Source: Aquimarina spongiae (GTDB lineage Bacteria; Bacteroidota; Bacteroidia; Flavobacteriales; Flavobacteriaceae). Taken from it: a DNA stretch of 64,000 nucleotides. The DNA is taken from contig NZ_FQYP01000001.1 of assembly GCF_900141785.1 (NCBI RefSeq), positions 972,090 through 1,036,089 of the forward strand. The letters are read 5' to 3'. Position numbers and translations under genes: made by a program. The notes below the pieces were generated by a model that was not told where the DNA came from, made no database searches, and saw only the letters and a list, made by a program, of their open reading frames with translations. This document shows positions 17,184 through 27,900 of the stretch, in pieces (the first letter of the stretch is position 1; every line of letters begins with the position of its first letter).

Positions 17184-18761
17184 TTAATCATTAATTACAT
17201 AATCTACCGCTGGACTTGTTGTGTCTATAAATGATAACTCTGCAGCTGGAATAGGAAAAAGAAAATTGGCGTTATCTATATCGGTCACAAACACGGGATC
17301 GGTATCTAATGGCACTAAGCTATTTGCCGTACCTCTGTTCTGTACTCTGATAATATCTCTTGCCATGGTTCTATCCAGTCGCAACAAATCCAACCAGAAT
17401 TTACCGGCTTCCAAAGCCAATTCTATTCTTCTCTCATTCATAAGATCCTCTTTGCTGATCATCATTTTTTCCGAAAGACCTGCCCTTCTTCTCACCTGGT
17501 TAAAAGCGTCTATTGCTTGTGCATCTCCTGTAGATGCGCCGTTTCCTAAAATAGCTTCGGCGTATATCAATAAGATATCCGCGTACCTCATCAGCTGAGT
17601 ACTCATTTCAGTTCTCATAAAAAATACGTTAGGATGTTCGTTTAGAGAACCTACCACATATTTCCGGTATCGAATTTTGGTGGCCGAATTATCACCATTT
17701 TCAGGAAAAGTATATCCCCCATCCACGGTTTTTAATTCATCATACTGTCGCCCGGGTTCCATAATGATCCATTTACGCCGTAAATCCTCTTCTCCGGGAT
17801 CTGCTACTTTATCAAACGCCAAAAACAAATCTACACTGGGTGCTACAGAACCAAAAGCTCCGTTATTTCCCACCAAATCATCATCATCAATTAAGTACGC
17901 CTGATTGGTATTTTGTATGCCCCATAATCCATTGATCGAAGTCCAAACCCATCTGTAAATCCCTTCTCGGTTTACACTTAGCGATGGGTTTATAAACTGA
18001 TCCTGGTAGTTGGATTGCAGGCTATGTAATCCGCTATCGATAACCATTTTTGCATATGCTCTGGCGTTTTCATAGTCTTTTAAGGTCAGGTGCATTTCTG
18101 CAAGAAATGCCCAGGGAGCTGTTTTCCCTACTCGACGTTGATCCGAAGGATTAAGCGGTAATAGATCCGCTGCCTTTTTCAAATCGCTTTCGATAAAGGC
18201 ATAAATACTAGGAACTGTATTCAAACGATATCTTGTAGAGGTATCTGCTGTAATCTGATCAATCACAGGAATCTCTCCCCACAATCTGACCAAATAGAAG
18301 TAAGCAAAAGCTCTTACAAATCGAGCTTCTCCTTCTACCTGATTTTTAACTTCTTCAGAAATATCAGGACTTAAGCCTTGATCAATAATCTTTAATAGTT
18401 GATTGGCATCAGCAATCCCTTTGTAAAAACCTTCCCAGCCTTCTAAAAGTGTTCGGTTATTGACTCCCACCGCAAACAGTTTATAAGGCGCATCAGCTTC
18501 GAACCCTATAGAATTACCCGCCAACATATCCAAAGAATACATAAACTTGTCATTGGCAGTAAAAAATGCTTGACCATATAATGTATTTGCTCCAGCTAGT
18601 AATTGATCATCGGTCATATAAAAATTATCCTCGGTAATCGTATCTACTACCGGTACTTCTAAAAAATCGTCTCCGCAAGAAGCGAGAAAGATCAACATCA
18701 AAACGTGTGTAAAAATTTTATAACTATTTTTCATACCCATCATATTATTTTCCTTTTTCAT
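17184..18761 (-). CDS. SusD/RagB-family nutrient-binding outer-membrane lipoprotein
   Basis: A 525-residue protein. The lipobox FLASC is followed by GDDFLEVP, the usual SusD opening. Helical TPR-like segments include GEARFVRAFAYFYLVRLWGE (about 140-160), and the C-terminal SusD_RagB signature is present (MRYADILLIYAEAILGNG and RRIELALEAGKFWLDLLR). It caps the SusC barrel and binds oligosaccharide. It starts 2 bp after the susC stop, so the two are translationally linked. Internal ATGs at 18743, 18740 and 18734 could give a shorter signal peptide; MKNSYKIF at 18734 looks the most natural start by comparison with other SusD leaders. Confidence 0.95.
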   Translation of the reverse strand: MKKENNMMGMKNSYKIFTHVLMLIFLASCGDDFLEVPVVDTITEDNFYMTDDQLLAGANTLYGQAFFTANDKFMYSLDMLAGNSIGFEADAPYKLFAVGVNNRTLLEGWEGFYKGIADANQLLKIIDQGLSPDISEEVKNQVEGEARFVRAFAYFYLVRLWGEIPVIDQITADTSTRYRLNTVPSIYAFIESDLKKAADLLPLNPSDQRRVGKTAPWAFLAEMHLTLKDYENARAYAKMVIDSGLHSLQSNYQDQFINPSLSVNREGIYRWVWTSINGLWGIQNTNQAYLIDDDDLVGNNGAFGSVAPSVDLFLAFDKVADPGEEDLRRKWIIMEPGRQYDELKTVDGGYTFPENGDNSATKIRYRKYVVGSLNEHPNVFFMRTEMSTQLMRYADILLIYAEAILGNGASTGDAQAIDAFNQVRRRAGLSEKMMISKEDLMNERRIELALEAGKFWLDLLRLDRTMARDIIRVQNRGTANSLVPLDTDPVFVTDIDNANFLFPIPAAELSFIDTTSPAVDYVIND

Positions 18762-18763
18762 AA

Positions 18764-21700
18764 TTAAAATTGAACATTAAGTCCAAGAGTAATAGTTCTT
18801 GGAACTGGATATCTACCAAAATCAATTCCCTTCAGTAATGCACTTTGATTTAGAGAACCTACTTCTGGGTCATAACCGGAATAATTCGTTAGTGTATATA
18901 TATTTTGGAGAATGGTATATACTCGTACCCGATCAAAAAAGTTGTTTTTACCAAATGTGTCTTTTGGCAATGTGCAGCCTAATGTTACACTTTGTATCCT
19001 GAGATAAGAACCATCTTCAATAAAACGATCCGATACTCTTGTGTTTCCATTTCTATCTCCATCAGAATATCTAGGTAAACTTCCATTAGGGTTTGTAGCG
19101 CTATATCTATCAATAACTGTAGTTGCTTGATTTGAATTGAAGCGATTGATCCCTTCTGTAAAAACTCTGGTATAATTGTAAATATCGTTACCATATGATC
19201 CCTGAAGAAAGATCGATAAGTCAAACATTCTGTATCTAAAGTTGTTGGTAATACTGAAGGTAAAGTCTGGATGCGGATTACCTATGAATGTCCTATCATT
19301 GGCATCAATAACGCCATCATCATTCAAATCTCTGAATCGAATATCTCCTAGCCACGTTCCATTGGCCTCACTAATAGAGCTTTCCGCAGGAATAGGACCA
19401 TTGTTTAGTTCTTCCTGGGATCTAAACAAACCATCGGTAACAAAACCAAAGAACATTCCGATGGGTTGTCCTACTTGCGATCTGGTTAAATCGGCAATAA
19501 CATCCTCATCTTGTATCGTACCTATAATAGCATCATCATCATTGGATAGTTCTCTGATTTCATTTCTATATAGAGAAAAAACAATATTGGAATCCCAGCT
19601 AAAATGCTCTTTATTAATATTCTTTGTCGACAAATTCACATCAATACCATCGTTGATCATTTCTCCAAAATTCAATACTGGAGGTTGAATACCGATAAAA
19701 GACAAGGAGTTCAAACTTCCTAAAAAGCCTGGTAAGGGTTGAATAGCCAAAAAGTCTTTTGACGTTTTTCTATATACATCTACATCTAATCGGATTTTAC
19801 TATTCAAGAATCCTAATTCTACTCCCAGGTTAGGCGAAATCAACGATTCCCAAGCGACATCTGCATTTGGAAAGTTTGCGGCGCTAAACCCACTCCCTAA
19901 AGCTGTATTTACATTTCTAAGCAAGGTTCTGAAAAGATTATCACTGATCTGTTGGTTACCACTGGTACCGTATCCTACCCTTATCTTGAAGTAATCCCAT
20001 ACATTGGAAACGCTTTCCATAAAAGGTTCTTCACTCACTACCCATGCTGCAGAAGCTGATGGAAACACCCCCCAACGATTATTAGGTCCAAATTTTGAAG
20101 ATCCATCATATCGCACCGAGGCAGATAGCAAATACTTGTCTAAATAATTGTAATTGATTCTACCAAAGTAAGACGCGATAGTACTAGATCCCTCAAAAGA
20201 TTCTGCCAATGACTCTTCGGCATCACCCGTATTTAAGCCATCCACTTCATTACTTGGGAAATTTGATCGTTGTCCTGACAAACCTTGAAATTGGCTCTTC
20301 TGCGCCTCGGCCCCTAATAACAATCTAAATCTATGATCTCCAAATTGTGGTGAATAGGTCAAGTAATTTTTAAATAGATAATAAAAACCTTCGTTTGCTG
20401 ACTTAAATGCTGTATTGGTATCATTTTTAATAGATCCAAAATCAAAGGTTGGAAAAAAACTTTCGGTCTTTGCAGTATTATAATCGTATCCAAGATCTGT
20501 TCTAAAACTTAAATTGTTTGCTAGTTGCAGATCCAAAAATAGGTTTCCATTGATTTTATATCGCTCTAGCGTACTACTCCTAATTTCTGCAGATGCTACC
20601 GGGTTTAATGCAGCGGTATTACCCAACACATTGTCTGGCGATCCGAAGGTTCCGTCTGGATTTCTGATAGGTATATCTGGAGTCTGTCTTAAAGCTGTAG
20701 TTATGGTACCATTTCGAGAATCGTTTAACCCCACTTCTTCAAGAGAATTACTCAAATTAATATTATGTCCAAATTTCAACCAGTCATTTACCTTGTAGTC
20801 CAAATTTAATCGAGCTCCAAATCTTCGTAGCCCAGAATTAATAACAATTCCTTCCTGGTCAAAATAATTGATCGATGCATAAAACTTTGCATTTTCTTTA
20901 CCGCCTGACAATGACAGTTGATGATTTGTGATTGGTGCTGCTCGAAAAATAGCGCGCTGCCAATCTGTCCCTTCTCCCAAAATACTGGGATCCTCGAACT
21001 GAGGAAGCGGCGGGAGATTTACTGATGGTGTTTGTCTGGCTTCATTAGTATACGCAGCATACTCTCTAAGGTTCATCATATCAATCAAGTTTGGAGCAAA
21101 CTGTACCCCTCCGTAGGTTTCATAACTGATTTTAGCCTTTCCTACCTTTCCTCGTTTTGTGGTAATCAGCACCACACCGTTCGATGCTTGAGCTCCATAA
21201 ATGGCAGCTGCAGATGCATCTTTTAATACCGTTATAGATTCTATATCATTTGGATTTAACGCAGAAAGTGGACTTACCGCTGTTTGCCCTCCTGTACCTC
21301 CAAAACGAGAAAAATTGAAAGATTGCGTAGAAGCATTGGTTACGTTTACTCCATCAATGATATAAAGAGGTTCGTTGGTTCCTGTAACCGATGTGATCCC
21401 CCTAACCCGTATAGAAACTGCTCCTCCAGGTTGTCCAGAACTTCGGGTAACGGTAACACCGGAAACTAACCCCTGAATTCCCTGATCAATATTGGGGATA
21501 GTTTGCTTTGCTAGCGTTTCTGCACTGATGGTAGAAATTGCAGAGGTTAAGTCTTTTTTACTACTTTCTCCGTATCCTATTAATACGACTTCATCCAAAT
21601 CGGTGGCATCCTGAGTCATGACGATGTTGATGCGTTTTGAATCGGTGTAAATTCTTTCTACGGTTTCCATTCCCAGATATGAGAATTGTATGGTGTTTCC

Positions 21701-21901
21701 TTTAGAAACCCCTTTTAACTCGTAGTTCCCGTCAAAATCTGTAGTTGTACCGTTGCTGGTTCCTTTTACCAACACAGTAACTCCTGGCAATGGCGAGTTG
21801 TTCTGATCTGTTACCATACCAGTTATACTATCTCCTTGCGACAAAACGGGTTGTATTCCAATTATGAGTATTGCAATAATTGCAAGTTTGAGTTTGATCA
21901 T
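18764..21901 (-). CDS. SusC/RagA-family TonB-dependent glycan transporter
   Basis: A 1,045-residue protein. The signal peptide ends at VLSQ, then comes a carboxypeptidase-regulatory-like beta-sandwich (about 25-100, PLPGVTVLVKGTSNGT). The plug domain has DEVVLIGYGESSKKDLTSAI and the SusC hallmark GVVLITTKRGK (about 243-253), followed by a 22-strand barrel ending in an aromatic residue (ITLGLNVQF). It imports xylo-oligosaccharides through the outer membrane using TonB energy, as a pair with the adjacent SusD. The substrate is inferred from the GH10 and GH3 partners. It is 61 bp downstream of GH3 and probably in one transcript with it. Confidence 0.95.
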   Translation of the reverse strand: MIKLKLAIIAILIIGIQPVLSQGDSITGMVTDQNNSPLPGVTVLVKGTSNGTTTDFDGNYELKGVSKGNTIQFSYLGMETVERIYTDSKRINIVMTQDATDLDEVVLIGYGESSKKDLTSAISTISAETLAKQTIPNIDQGIQGLVSGVTVTRSSGQPGGAVSIRVRGITSVTGTNEPLYIIDGVNVTNASTQSFNFSRFGGTGGQTAVSPLSALNPNDIESITVLKDASAAAIYGAQASNGVVLITTKRGKVGKAKISYETYGGVQFAPNLIDMMNLREYAAYTNEARQTPSVNLPPLPQFEDPSILGEGTDWQRAIFRAAPITNHQLSLSGGKENAKFYASINYFDQEGIVINSGLRRFGARLNLDYKVNDWLKFGHNINLSNSLEEVGLNDSRNGTITTALRQTPDIPIRNPDGTFGSPDNVLGNTAALNPVASAEIRSSTLERYKINGNLFLDLQLANNLSFRTDLGYDYNTAKTESFFPTFDFGSIKNDTNTAFKSANEGFYYLFKNYLTYSPQFGDHRFRLLLGAEAQKSQFQGLSGQRSNFPSNEVDGLNTGDAEESLAESFEGSSTIASYFGRINYNYLDKYLLSASVRYDGSSKFGPNNRWGVFPSASAAWVVSEEPFMESVSNVWDYFKIRVGYGTSGNQQISDNLFRTLLRNVNTALGSGFSAANFPNADVAWESLISPNLGVELGFLNSKIRLDVDVYRKTSKDFLAIQPLPGFLGSLNSLSFIGIQPPVLNFGEMINDGIDVNLSTKNINKEHFSWDSNIVFSLYRNEIRELSNDDDAIIGTIQDEDVIADLTRSQVGQPIGMFFGFVTDGLFRSQEELNNGPIPAESSISEANGTWLGDIRFRDLNDDGVIDANDRTFIGNPHPDFTFSITNNFRYRMFDLSIFLQGSYGNDIYNYTRVFTEGINRFNSNQATTVIDRYSATNPNGSLPRYSDGDRNGNTRVSDRFIEDGSYLRIQSVTLGCTLPKDTFGKNNFFDRVRVYTILQNIYTLTNYSGYDPEVGSLNQSALLKGIDFGRYPVPRTITLGLNVQF

Positions 21902-21962
21902 AAGTGTGATTTTTGATTATTAATAAACTGTTGTATAGCAATTTTTGTTTTCATATTTCTGT

Positions 21963-24605
21963 TTATTTAAGGGTGGTTGTTTTTGTAAGTACTTGTATCA
22001 ATTCTGCTCCTTTAGGATTGGTTTTTAGGTTAGGTTGTTTTCCTCCTACATGAAATTGAATTGATCCGGGAGTGATATCAATTTTTCCTTCTGAAGTAAT
22101 ACGAGCATATTGCTTTGGGGTAATTTTGAAGCTTACTTTTTTGGTTTCACCTACACTCAGACTAATCCGTTCGAAACCTACTAGCGAGTGTACCGGAGCA
22201 TCCTCATCATGGACGTTATGAGATATATAAAGCTGTACAACTTCGTCTCCTTCTCTCTTTCCTGTATTGGTAACCTCAACAGTAATTGGAATATCTTCAT
22301 TAAGTTTGATCTCATTAGGCATTTCTAGATGATCATAGGTGAAATTGGTATAGGACAATCCATGTCCAAAAGGATACAGAGGTTCTCCTTTGAAGTACTT
22401 ATAGGTACGATTGGTCATATCATAGGACTTAAAATCCGGGAGGTCTTCTGTGGATTTATAAAAAGTTACCGGTAAGCGACCAGCAGGATTGTAATCTCCA
22501 AATAATACATCTGCAATGGCTTTTCCTCCAAATTCTCCTGGATACCAAGATTCTACAATTGCGGGTATATGTTCATCAGCCCAATTTACAGCTAATGCAC
22601 TTCCATTCATTAAAACCAAAACTATAGGCTTATCAAGAGCGGCTACCTCTTTCATAAGCCTTAGTTGTGATTTTGGTAAAGAAATCTCTGATCGATCCCC
22701 CTTATCAAATCCTTCTAGTACCACTGGCATTTCTTCTCCTTCAATGTCAGGAGACAGTCCTAAGCATAGTACTACTACTTCAGACTTTTTAGCCAGTTCT
22801 ATAGCTGTTGATAGCAAATCTTCATCCATGTGTGCCCATACCAATTGCGCCTGTGGATCTGTATGATAGTTAAAAAACTCTATTCTTATATCTTTTGCTT
22901 CCCCCTGGACTAAATCAGTATCAAAGTATCTGGTTTTAGGTTCATGGTCATCACTGAACTCAAACTTTAAAGTGTCATTGACATAAAATTTCCCTCCACT
23001 GCTGGCTCGTAATCCAATTCGGTACTTCCCAGTTTTTGGAGCTATCAATTGTCCTGTCCATTTTACAGAGAACTCATCCGAAACCAAACCATCAATTGGT
23101 TTTTTGGGCATCCATATAAAGTCTATTACACTATCGTTTCTAGTGAATTTTGGAGTTCCTTCCCATTTTTGATTGTCAAAATATTCTCCTTTTAGTCCAT
23201 GGTTACTTCCATTTTTAAGGGCATTTGATGGGATAGATTCTAATAAAGGCCATCCTTCTGCGATATTACTTCCTTTGGCATAATGTACTTGGGCGTTAGG
23301 TAGTTTTTCTTTAATCGCTTTTAAAGGAGTAATTCGGTTATGAGGAGTACCATGGTAATTCCCCAATAACACCTGTTTTGAGTTTGCATTAGGTCCTATA
23401 ACTGCAATTGAAGAAATGTTTTTATCTAGCGGTAATGTTTGTTTTTCATCTTTCAAAAGCACTATGGATTCGCGTGCTGTTTTTTCTGATAACTTATAAT
23501 GTTTTTCACTGCCTACAACTTCATAAGGAATATCCGACCAAGGCACCATTTGATCAGGATCAAACATTCCCAATTTAAATCTGGCTTCCATCAATCTGGA
23601 CAATGCCCGATCTACTTTGGTTTCATCTACGATTCCTTTTAAAACAGCGTCAGTGAGGTTGGGATCAAATACATTTCCACAGTTTAGATCTGTTCCTCTT
23701 TCTACTGCCAAGGCAGAAGCCTCTGTTGCATCTTTGGATAACCCATGTTTATTTGGCTCCCAAAAATCATTGAGTGCCCAACAGTCTGAAACCACATACC
23801 CATCAAAACCCCATTCTTTTCTAAGAATGTCATTTAATAACAAGTTACTCCCGCAACATGCTTCATCTCTATATCTATTGTAGGCGCACATTACAGATTG
23901 TACATTGGCTTCTTTGATTGCTGCTTCAAAAGCTGGCAGATAAGTTTCTTTAAGATCTTTGTCTGAAGTATGGTAATTGTCTTCGTGTCTGGACTTTTCC
24001 GGCCCACTATGTACGGCAAAATGTTTTGCAGTAGCAATTACCTTAAAATATTTGGGATCGTCTCCTTGTAAACCTTTTATAAAGTTCACTCCCATTCTAC
24101 CGGTGAGATATGGATCTTCTCCATAGGTTTCTTGTCCGCGCCCCCATCTGGGATCTCTAAAAATATTAATATTAGGAGTCCAAAAAGTAAGTCCCTGATA
24201 TATCCCTCGTTTATTCTCTTTCACAAAGCGATGATGTTTTGCTCTAGCCTCGTCAGAAATCACCGTACCTATTTCAAACATCAATGATTTATCAAATGTA
24301 GCGCCCATCCCTATCGCCTGAGGAAAAACTGTGGCTTCTCCTGCTCTTGCTACTCCATGCAAACATTCATTCCACCAATTATATGCGGGGATACCCAAGC
24401 GATCAATCGCAGGAGCATCATAACGCATTTGAGAGACTTTTTCTGCAAGGGTCATCTGATCTATTAAATCATTTACTCGTTCAGTAACCTCTAATTTTGG
24501 ATTTTGAAATTTGTATTCATATTCTTTTTTTGCCATACATCCCATATCCAATTGCAATAGCAATGCTAGGAGAATTACGTTACAAAGCTTCAAGAGTTTT
24601 TTCAT
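21963..24605 (-). CDS. GH3 glycosidase (beta-xylosidase/beta-glucosidase type) with PA14 insert
   Basis: An 880-residue exported protein with an N-terminal hydrophobic leader ending in DMGC (Cys23), so probably a lipoprotein. The GH3 N-domain covers about 40-340, with YNWWNECLHGVARAGEATVF (75-94) and the nucleophile Asp274 in VVSDCWALND. A PA14 domain (about 475-605, LKGEYFDNQKWEG to AQLVWAH) is inserted in the GH3 C-domain, and a fibronectin-III-like tail lies at about 780-865. The NEC-LHGVARAG wording is typical of GH3 enzymes acting on xylo-oligomers, but glucosidase activity cannot be excluded. It would release xylose in the periplasm. It heads the susCD operon. Confidence 0.92.
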   Translation of the reverse strand: MKKLLKLCNVILLALLLQLDMGCMAKKEYEYKFQNPKLEVTERVNDLIDQMTLAEKVSQMRYDAPAIDRLGIPAYNWWNECLHGVARAGEATVFPQAIGMGATFDKSLMFEIGTVISDEARAKHHRFVKENKRGIYQGLTFWTPNINIFRDPRWGRGQETYGEDPYLTGRMGVNFIKGLQGDDPKYFKVIATAKHFAVHSGPEKSRHEDNYHTSDKDLKETYLPAFEAAIKEANVQSVMCAYNRYRDEACCGSNLLLNDILRKEWGFDGYVVSDCWALNDFWEPNKHGLSKDATEASALAVERGTDLNCGNVFDPNLTDAVLKGIVDETKVDRALSRLMEARFKLGMFDPDQMVPWSDIPYEVVGSEKHYKLSEKTARESIVLLKDEKQTLPLDKNISSIAVIGPNANSKQVLLGNYHGTPHNRITPLKAIKEKLPNAQVHYAKGSNIAEGWPLLESIPSNALKNGSNHGLKGEYFDNQKWEGTPKFTRNDSVIDFIWMPKKPIDGLVSDEFSVKWTGQLIAPKTGKYRIGLRASSGGKFYVNDTLKFEFSDDHEPKTRYFDTDLVQGEAKDIRIEFFNYHTDPQAQLVWAHMDEDLLSTAIELAKKSEVVVLCLGLSPDIEGEEMPVVLEGFDKGDRSEISLPKSQLRLMKEVAALDKPIVLVLMNGSALAVNWADEHIPAIVESWYPGEFGGKAIADVLFGDYNPAGRLPVTFYKSTEDLPDFKSYDMTNRTYKYFKGEPLYPFGHGLSYTNFTYDHLEMPNEIKLNEDIPITVEVTNTGKREGDEVVQLYISHNVHDEDAPVHSLVGFERISLSVGETKKVSFKITPKQYARITSEGKIDITPGSIQFHVGGKQPNLKTNPKGAELIQVLTKTTTLK

Positions 24606-24642
24606 TGCTTATTGTTTCCTATTTTATTGTTGTTTAATGATT

Positions 24643-24741
24643 TCATGACATAAAACTCAAGATCAAAACAAGGAGCCCGAATACGATTCCTATCAACATA
24701 ATCTCTACTAAAATCTTTAGCCTCGAATATTTTTTCTTCAT
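24643..24741 (-). CDS. Possible 32-residue single-pass membrane peptide
   Basis: The minus strand encodes MKKKYSRLKILVEIMLIGIV, then FGLLVLILSFMS and a TGA stop. A basic N-terminus (five Lys/Arg in the first nine residues) precedes about 20 uninterrupted hydrophobic residues, the layout of a real small membrane protein rather than random translation. It lies 37 bp upstream of the GH3 start, downstream of a promoter-like pair, so it would be the first gene of the PUL operon. It matches no family I know. It may be a spurious frame. Confidence 0.4.
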   Translation of the reverse strand: MKKKYSRLKILVEIMLIGIVFGLLVLILSFMS

Positions 24742-24819
24742 GCCATTATTTAGTCCTGAATTTTTTAACAATTTAGAAACGGATATGAAAAAATAATGCT
24801 ACAAAAAGAGCATTAACTG

Positions 24820-24851
24820 CAAAATTTGTTGCATAACCCCAGATAAACAAA
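24820..24851 (-). promoter_or_regulatory. Putative promoter of the GH3-susCD-SGBP-GH10 operon
   Basis: On the minus strand TTTG (24851-24848) is followed after 20 nt by AAATTTTG (24827-24820), 7 of 8 to the TAnnTTTG consensus. It reads toward the small membrane peptide and GH3. Confidence 0.4.
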
Positions 24852-24954
24852 GGGATGCTTCAGAATGAGAATACAAGGCTACATAAATGCTATTGCTAAA
24901 GGAGCATAGGCAGTTAATTTACTTTAGCTACGGCTTTGTTAAGAAAATATGGGA

Positions 24955-27900
24955 CTAGGATTGTTCCGTTTCGACCTCTGTCGGCAGGATTCCAAAATGA
25001 TTTCTAAAACACTTTGTAAAGTATGATGGTGAAGAAAATCCAACCTGGTAGCAAACATCACTAATATTATTATGTCCTTTTTCAAGAATTTGTTTGGCTC
25101 TTTGTAAACGGATGTTTCTTAAAAATTGATTGGCAGTTTGCCCAGTCAGGGTCTTGATTTTTCGATAAAATTGGCTTCTGCTTAGATTTAATTGATAAGC
25201 TAATGATTCTACACCAAGATTGGGATCATTAATATTTTCGTTGATATAGTTCAACACCTTCTCAATAAAATCTTTATCCAAAGAAGTAGTGTTGGTTTCG
25301 ATATCATTATCAACTATAGCACTGAAGTATTTATTAAACAGCAATTGTCTACTAGTCAATAATTGAGATAAACGTGACTTTAGCACTCTAAGATCAAATG
25401 GTTTACTCAGGTAAGCATCCGCTCCAGATTCTATCCCTTTTAAACGATCTTCATGCATAGTTTTGGCAGTGAGCATCAACAGAGGAATATGACTGGTTTG
25501 AATATCATTCTTTATTGCGGCACAAAAATCAAAACCATCCATTTCTGGCATAATTACATCGGTAATGATAATATCTGGGATTTCATTTTTAGCTTTTTCC
25601 AAACCTTCTGCACCATTTGAAGCGGTAAAAATTTTATATCTATCGGTCAATTCTCTTTTGAGATAATTACGTAGTTCGGTATTATCCTCGACGATAAGAA
25701 GTCTGTGTTCTTTGGATTCTTGTTTTTTCTCTTCCTCTATTTCCTTTGGAGCAGACAAAACTATATTTTCAATCTTGGGTTTTCCCTCTACCGATTTACT
25801 AAGGCTCATTTCATCTTCCTGAAAATGGGAATTCCCCAAGGGTAAAACTACTTTGAAAGTCGTGCCTTTACCCACTTCGCTATCCACCTGGATGTTTCCT
25901 TTGTGTAATTCTACTAATCCTCTCACCACTTCTAGCCCTATCCCTGTTCCCCCATAATACCACTTGTTAAGGTTATTTACCTGGTAAAATCGCTCAAAAA
26001 TCTTATCCAACTGTTCCTTTTTGAGTCCTGGTCCTGTGTCGGAGATACAAATTTCAAAAGTATTCTGTGGGCTAGTATTCCCTTTTGATTCAAGTGTATT
26101 GCTGTAGATTTCTATTAAAATATTTCCACCTTCGGGAGTTACCTTAAAAGCATTGGATAAAAGATTAAAGATGATTTTCTCCATCATGCTTTTATCTACC
26201 CATCCTTCTAAGGTATCCAAGTTATGCTCTACACTTAAGCTAATATTTTTATGATATGCTTCTTGTTTAAAATAACTCACCACCTCGACTACAAAATCAA
26301 TGATATCCAAACGCTGCGCTTTCACTCTCAATTTATTCATTTCCAATTTTCGGAAATCCATGAGCTCATTGATCAACCTGGAAAGTCGATCTGTATTTTT
26401 GTGAATAACAAGATGCTTTTCTCTTATTTCTTCTGGAAATTGATATTTCTTACTATTGATAATATCAATAATTGGATTGATGATTAAAGTTAGAGGTGTT
26501 CTAAACTCATGCGAGATATTGGTAAAGAATTGTAATTTTTTATTGTTTAACTCTTCTTCTTTTATTCTTTTCTCCCTTTCGTTTTCAATGAGCTGTTTTT
26601 CTTTGATCCTATTTTGAGTTAGGGCATTCAATAAATAAATGCCTAGTAAAAACAACAATGCATAAGCAGCAATTGCCCAATTTGTTTTCCACCAGGGAGG
26701 TAATATGGTGATTTTTAATTCTAATGGGGTTTCATTCCAAACACCATCGTTATTAGCCACCTTTACTTTAAACGTATAATTCCCATAATCCAAATTGGTA
26801 TAGGTAGCACTTCTCATGTTACCTACATAATTCCAGGATTCTTCCAAACCTTCCAAATAATAGGCATATTGGTTCTTTTCTGGTCTCGTATAATTTACTC
26901 CTGCATATTCTATCGTAAAAACAGACTGTGTATGCGTTAGTGAAATGCTATCTGTTTCAGAAATCACCTGTTCTAACGGTGAGTCTTTTTCGCCGGGAAT
27001 CACATTTTTGTTAAACAACTTAAAACCGGTGAGGTATAGATTAGGTGTACTTGTATTGATCTTGATATTTCTAGGATTGAAGTAATCGATTCCCTTATAA
27101 TTCCCAAAATACAGATTGCCAGATTCGTCTCGATGTACCGCATTGAAATTATAATCATTAGATAACAAACCATCATTTACATTATACCCTGAAACTATAT
27201 TGGTTTGAACATCCAACTTATGAATTCCCTGATTTCCACTTACCCAAATATGACCATCTCGATCTTCGATAATAGCAGAAACATTTTCTTCCTGCAAACC
27301 ATTCTGTTGATTATACCATCTAAAAGTATTTTGATTTTCATCATATCTACACAATCCCTGTCCGCGGGTTCCGATCCAAATCATATGATCTGAACTTTCG
27401 TAAATAGATAAAATATGATTCGCATTTAGAGAGTTTTGGTTTTTTGGAGACATCTTTTGTCGAATAGAGACAATTGAATAGGTATTTTGCTCTTGCGGAA
27501 CTACCTTAAACAAACCTGTAGTTGCTCCCACCCAAATATGATCATTATGATCTACAAGAACTCTTCTTATAGAACTTGTGTGTATATTTTGCTGCATGAA
27601 TGTCTTACTATTATGATGTGTAATCTCATTACTATCATAATCATAGGATAATAACCCACCATAAAAGGTGCCTATCCAAATTTTACCATTAGAGTCTTCT
27701 GAAAAGCTCAAAATACTATTAGTAGTAAGTGCTCCATTGGTATTTGTTGGATTAAAATTGACAAATTGTTGTGACCCTTTTTTCAAAAGAAATATGCCAC
27801 TGTTCCAACTCCCTACCCATAGGTTTTCTTTACTATCAAAGTAAATGGCCTGGATGTCATTACTAGTCAAACCCCCAAAATCTGTGCTTTTTGTATGGAT

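Larger units (their letters stand above)
24606..24954. other. Intergenic region between HTCS and GH3 genes
   Basis: 349 bp. It contains a possible 32-codon minus-strand gene (24643-24741) and, upstream of that, a TTTG / AAATTTTG promoter-like pair (24820-24851). No strong terminator follows the HTCS stop at 24955. Confidence 0.55.
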
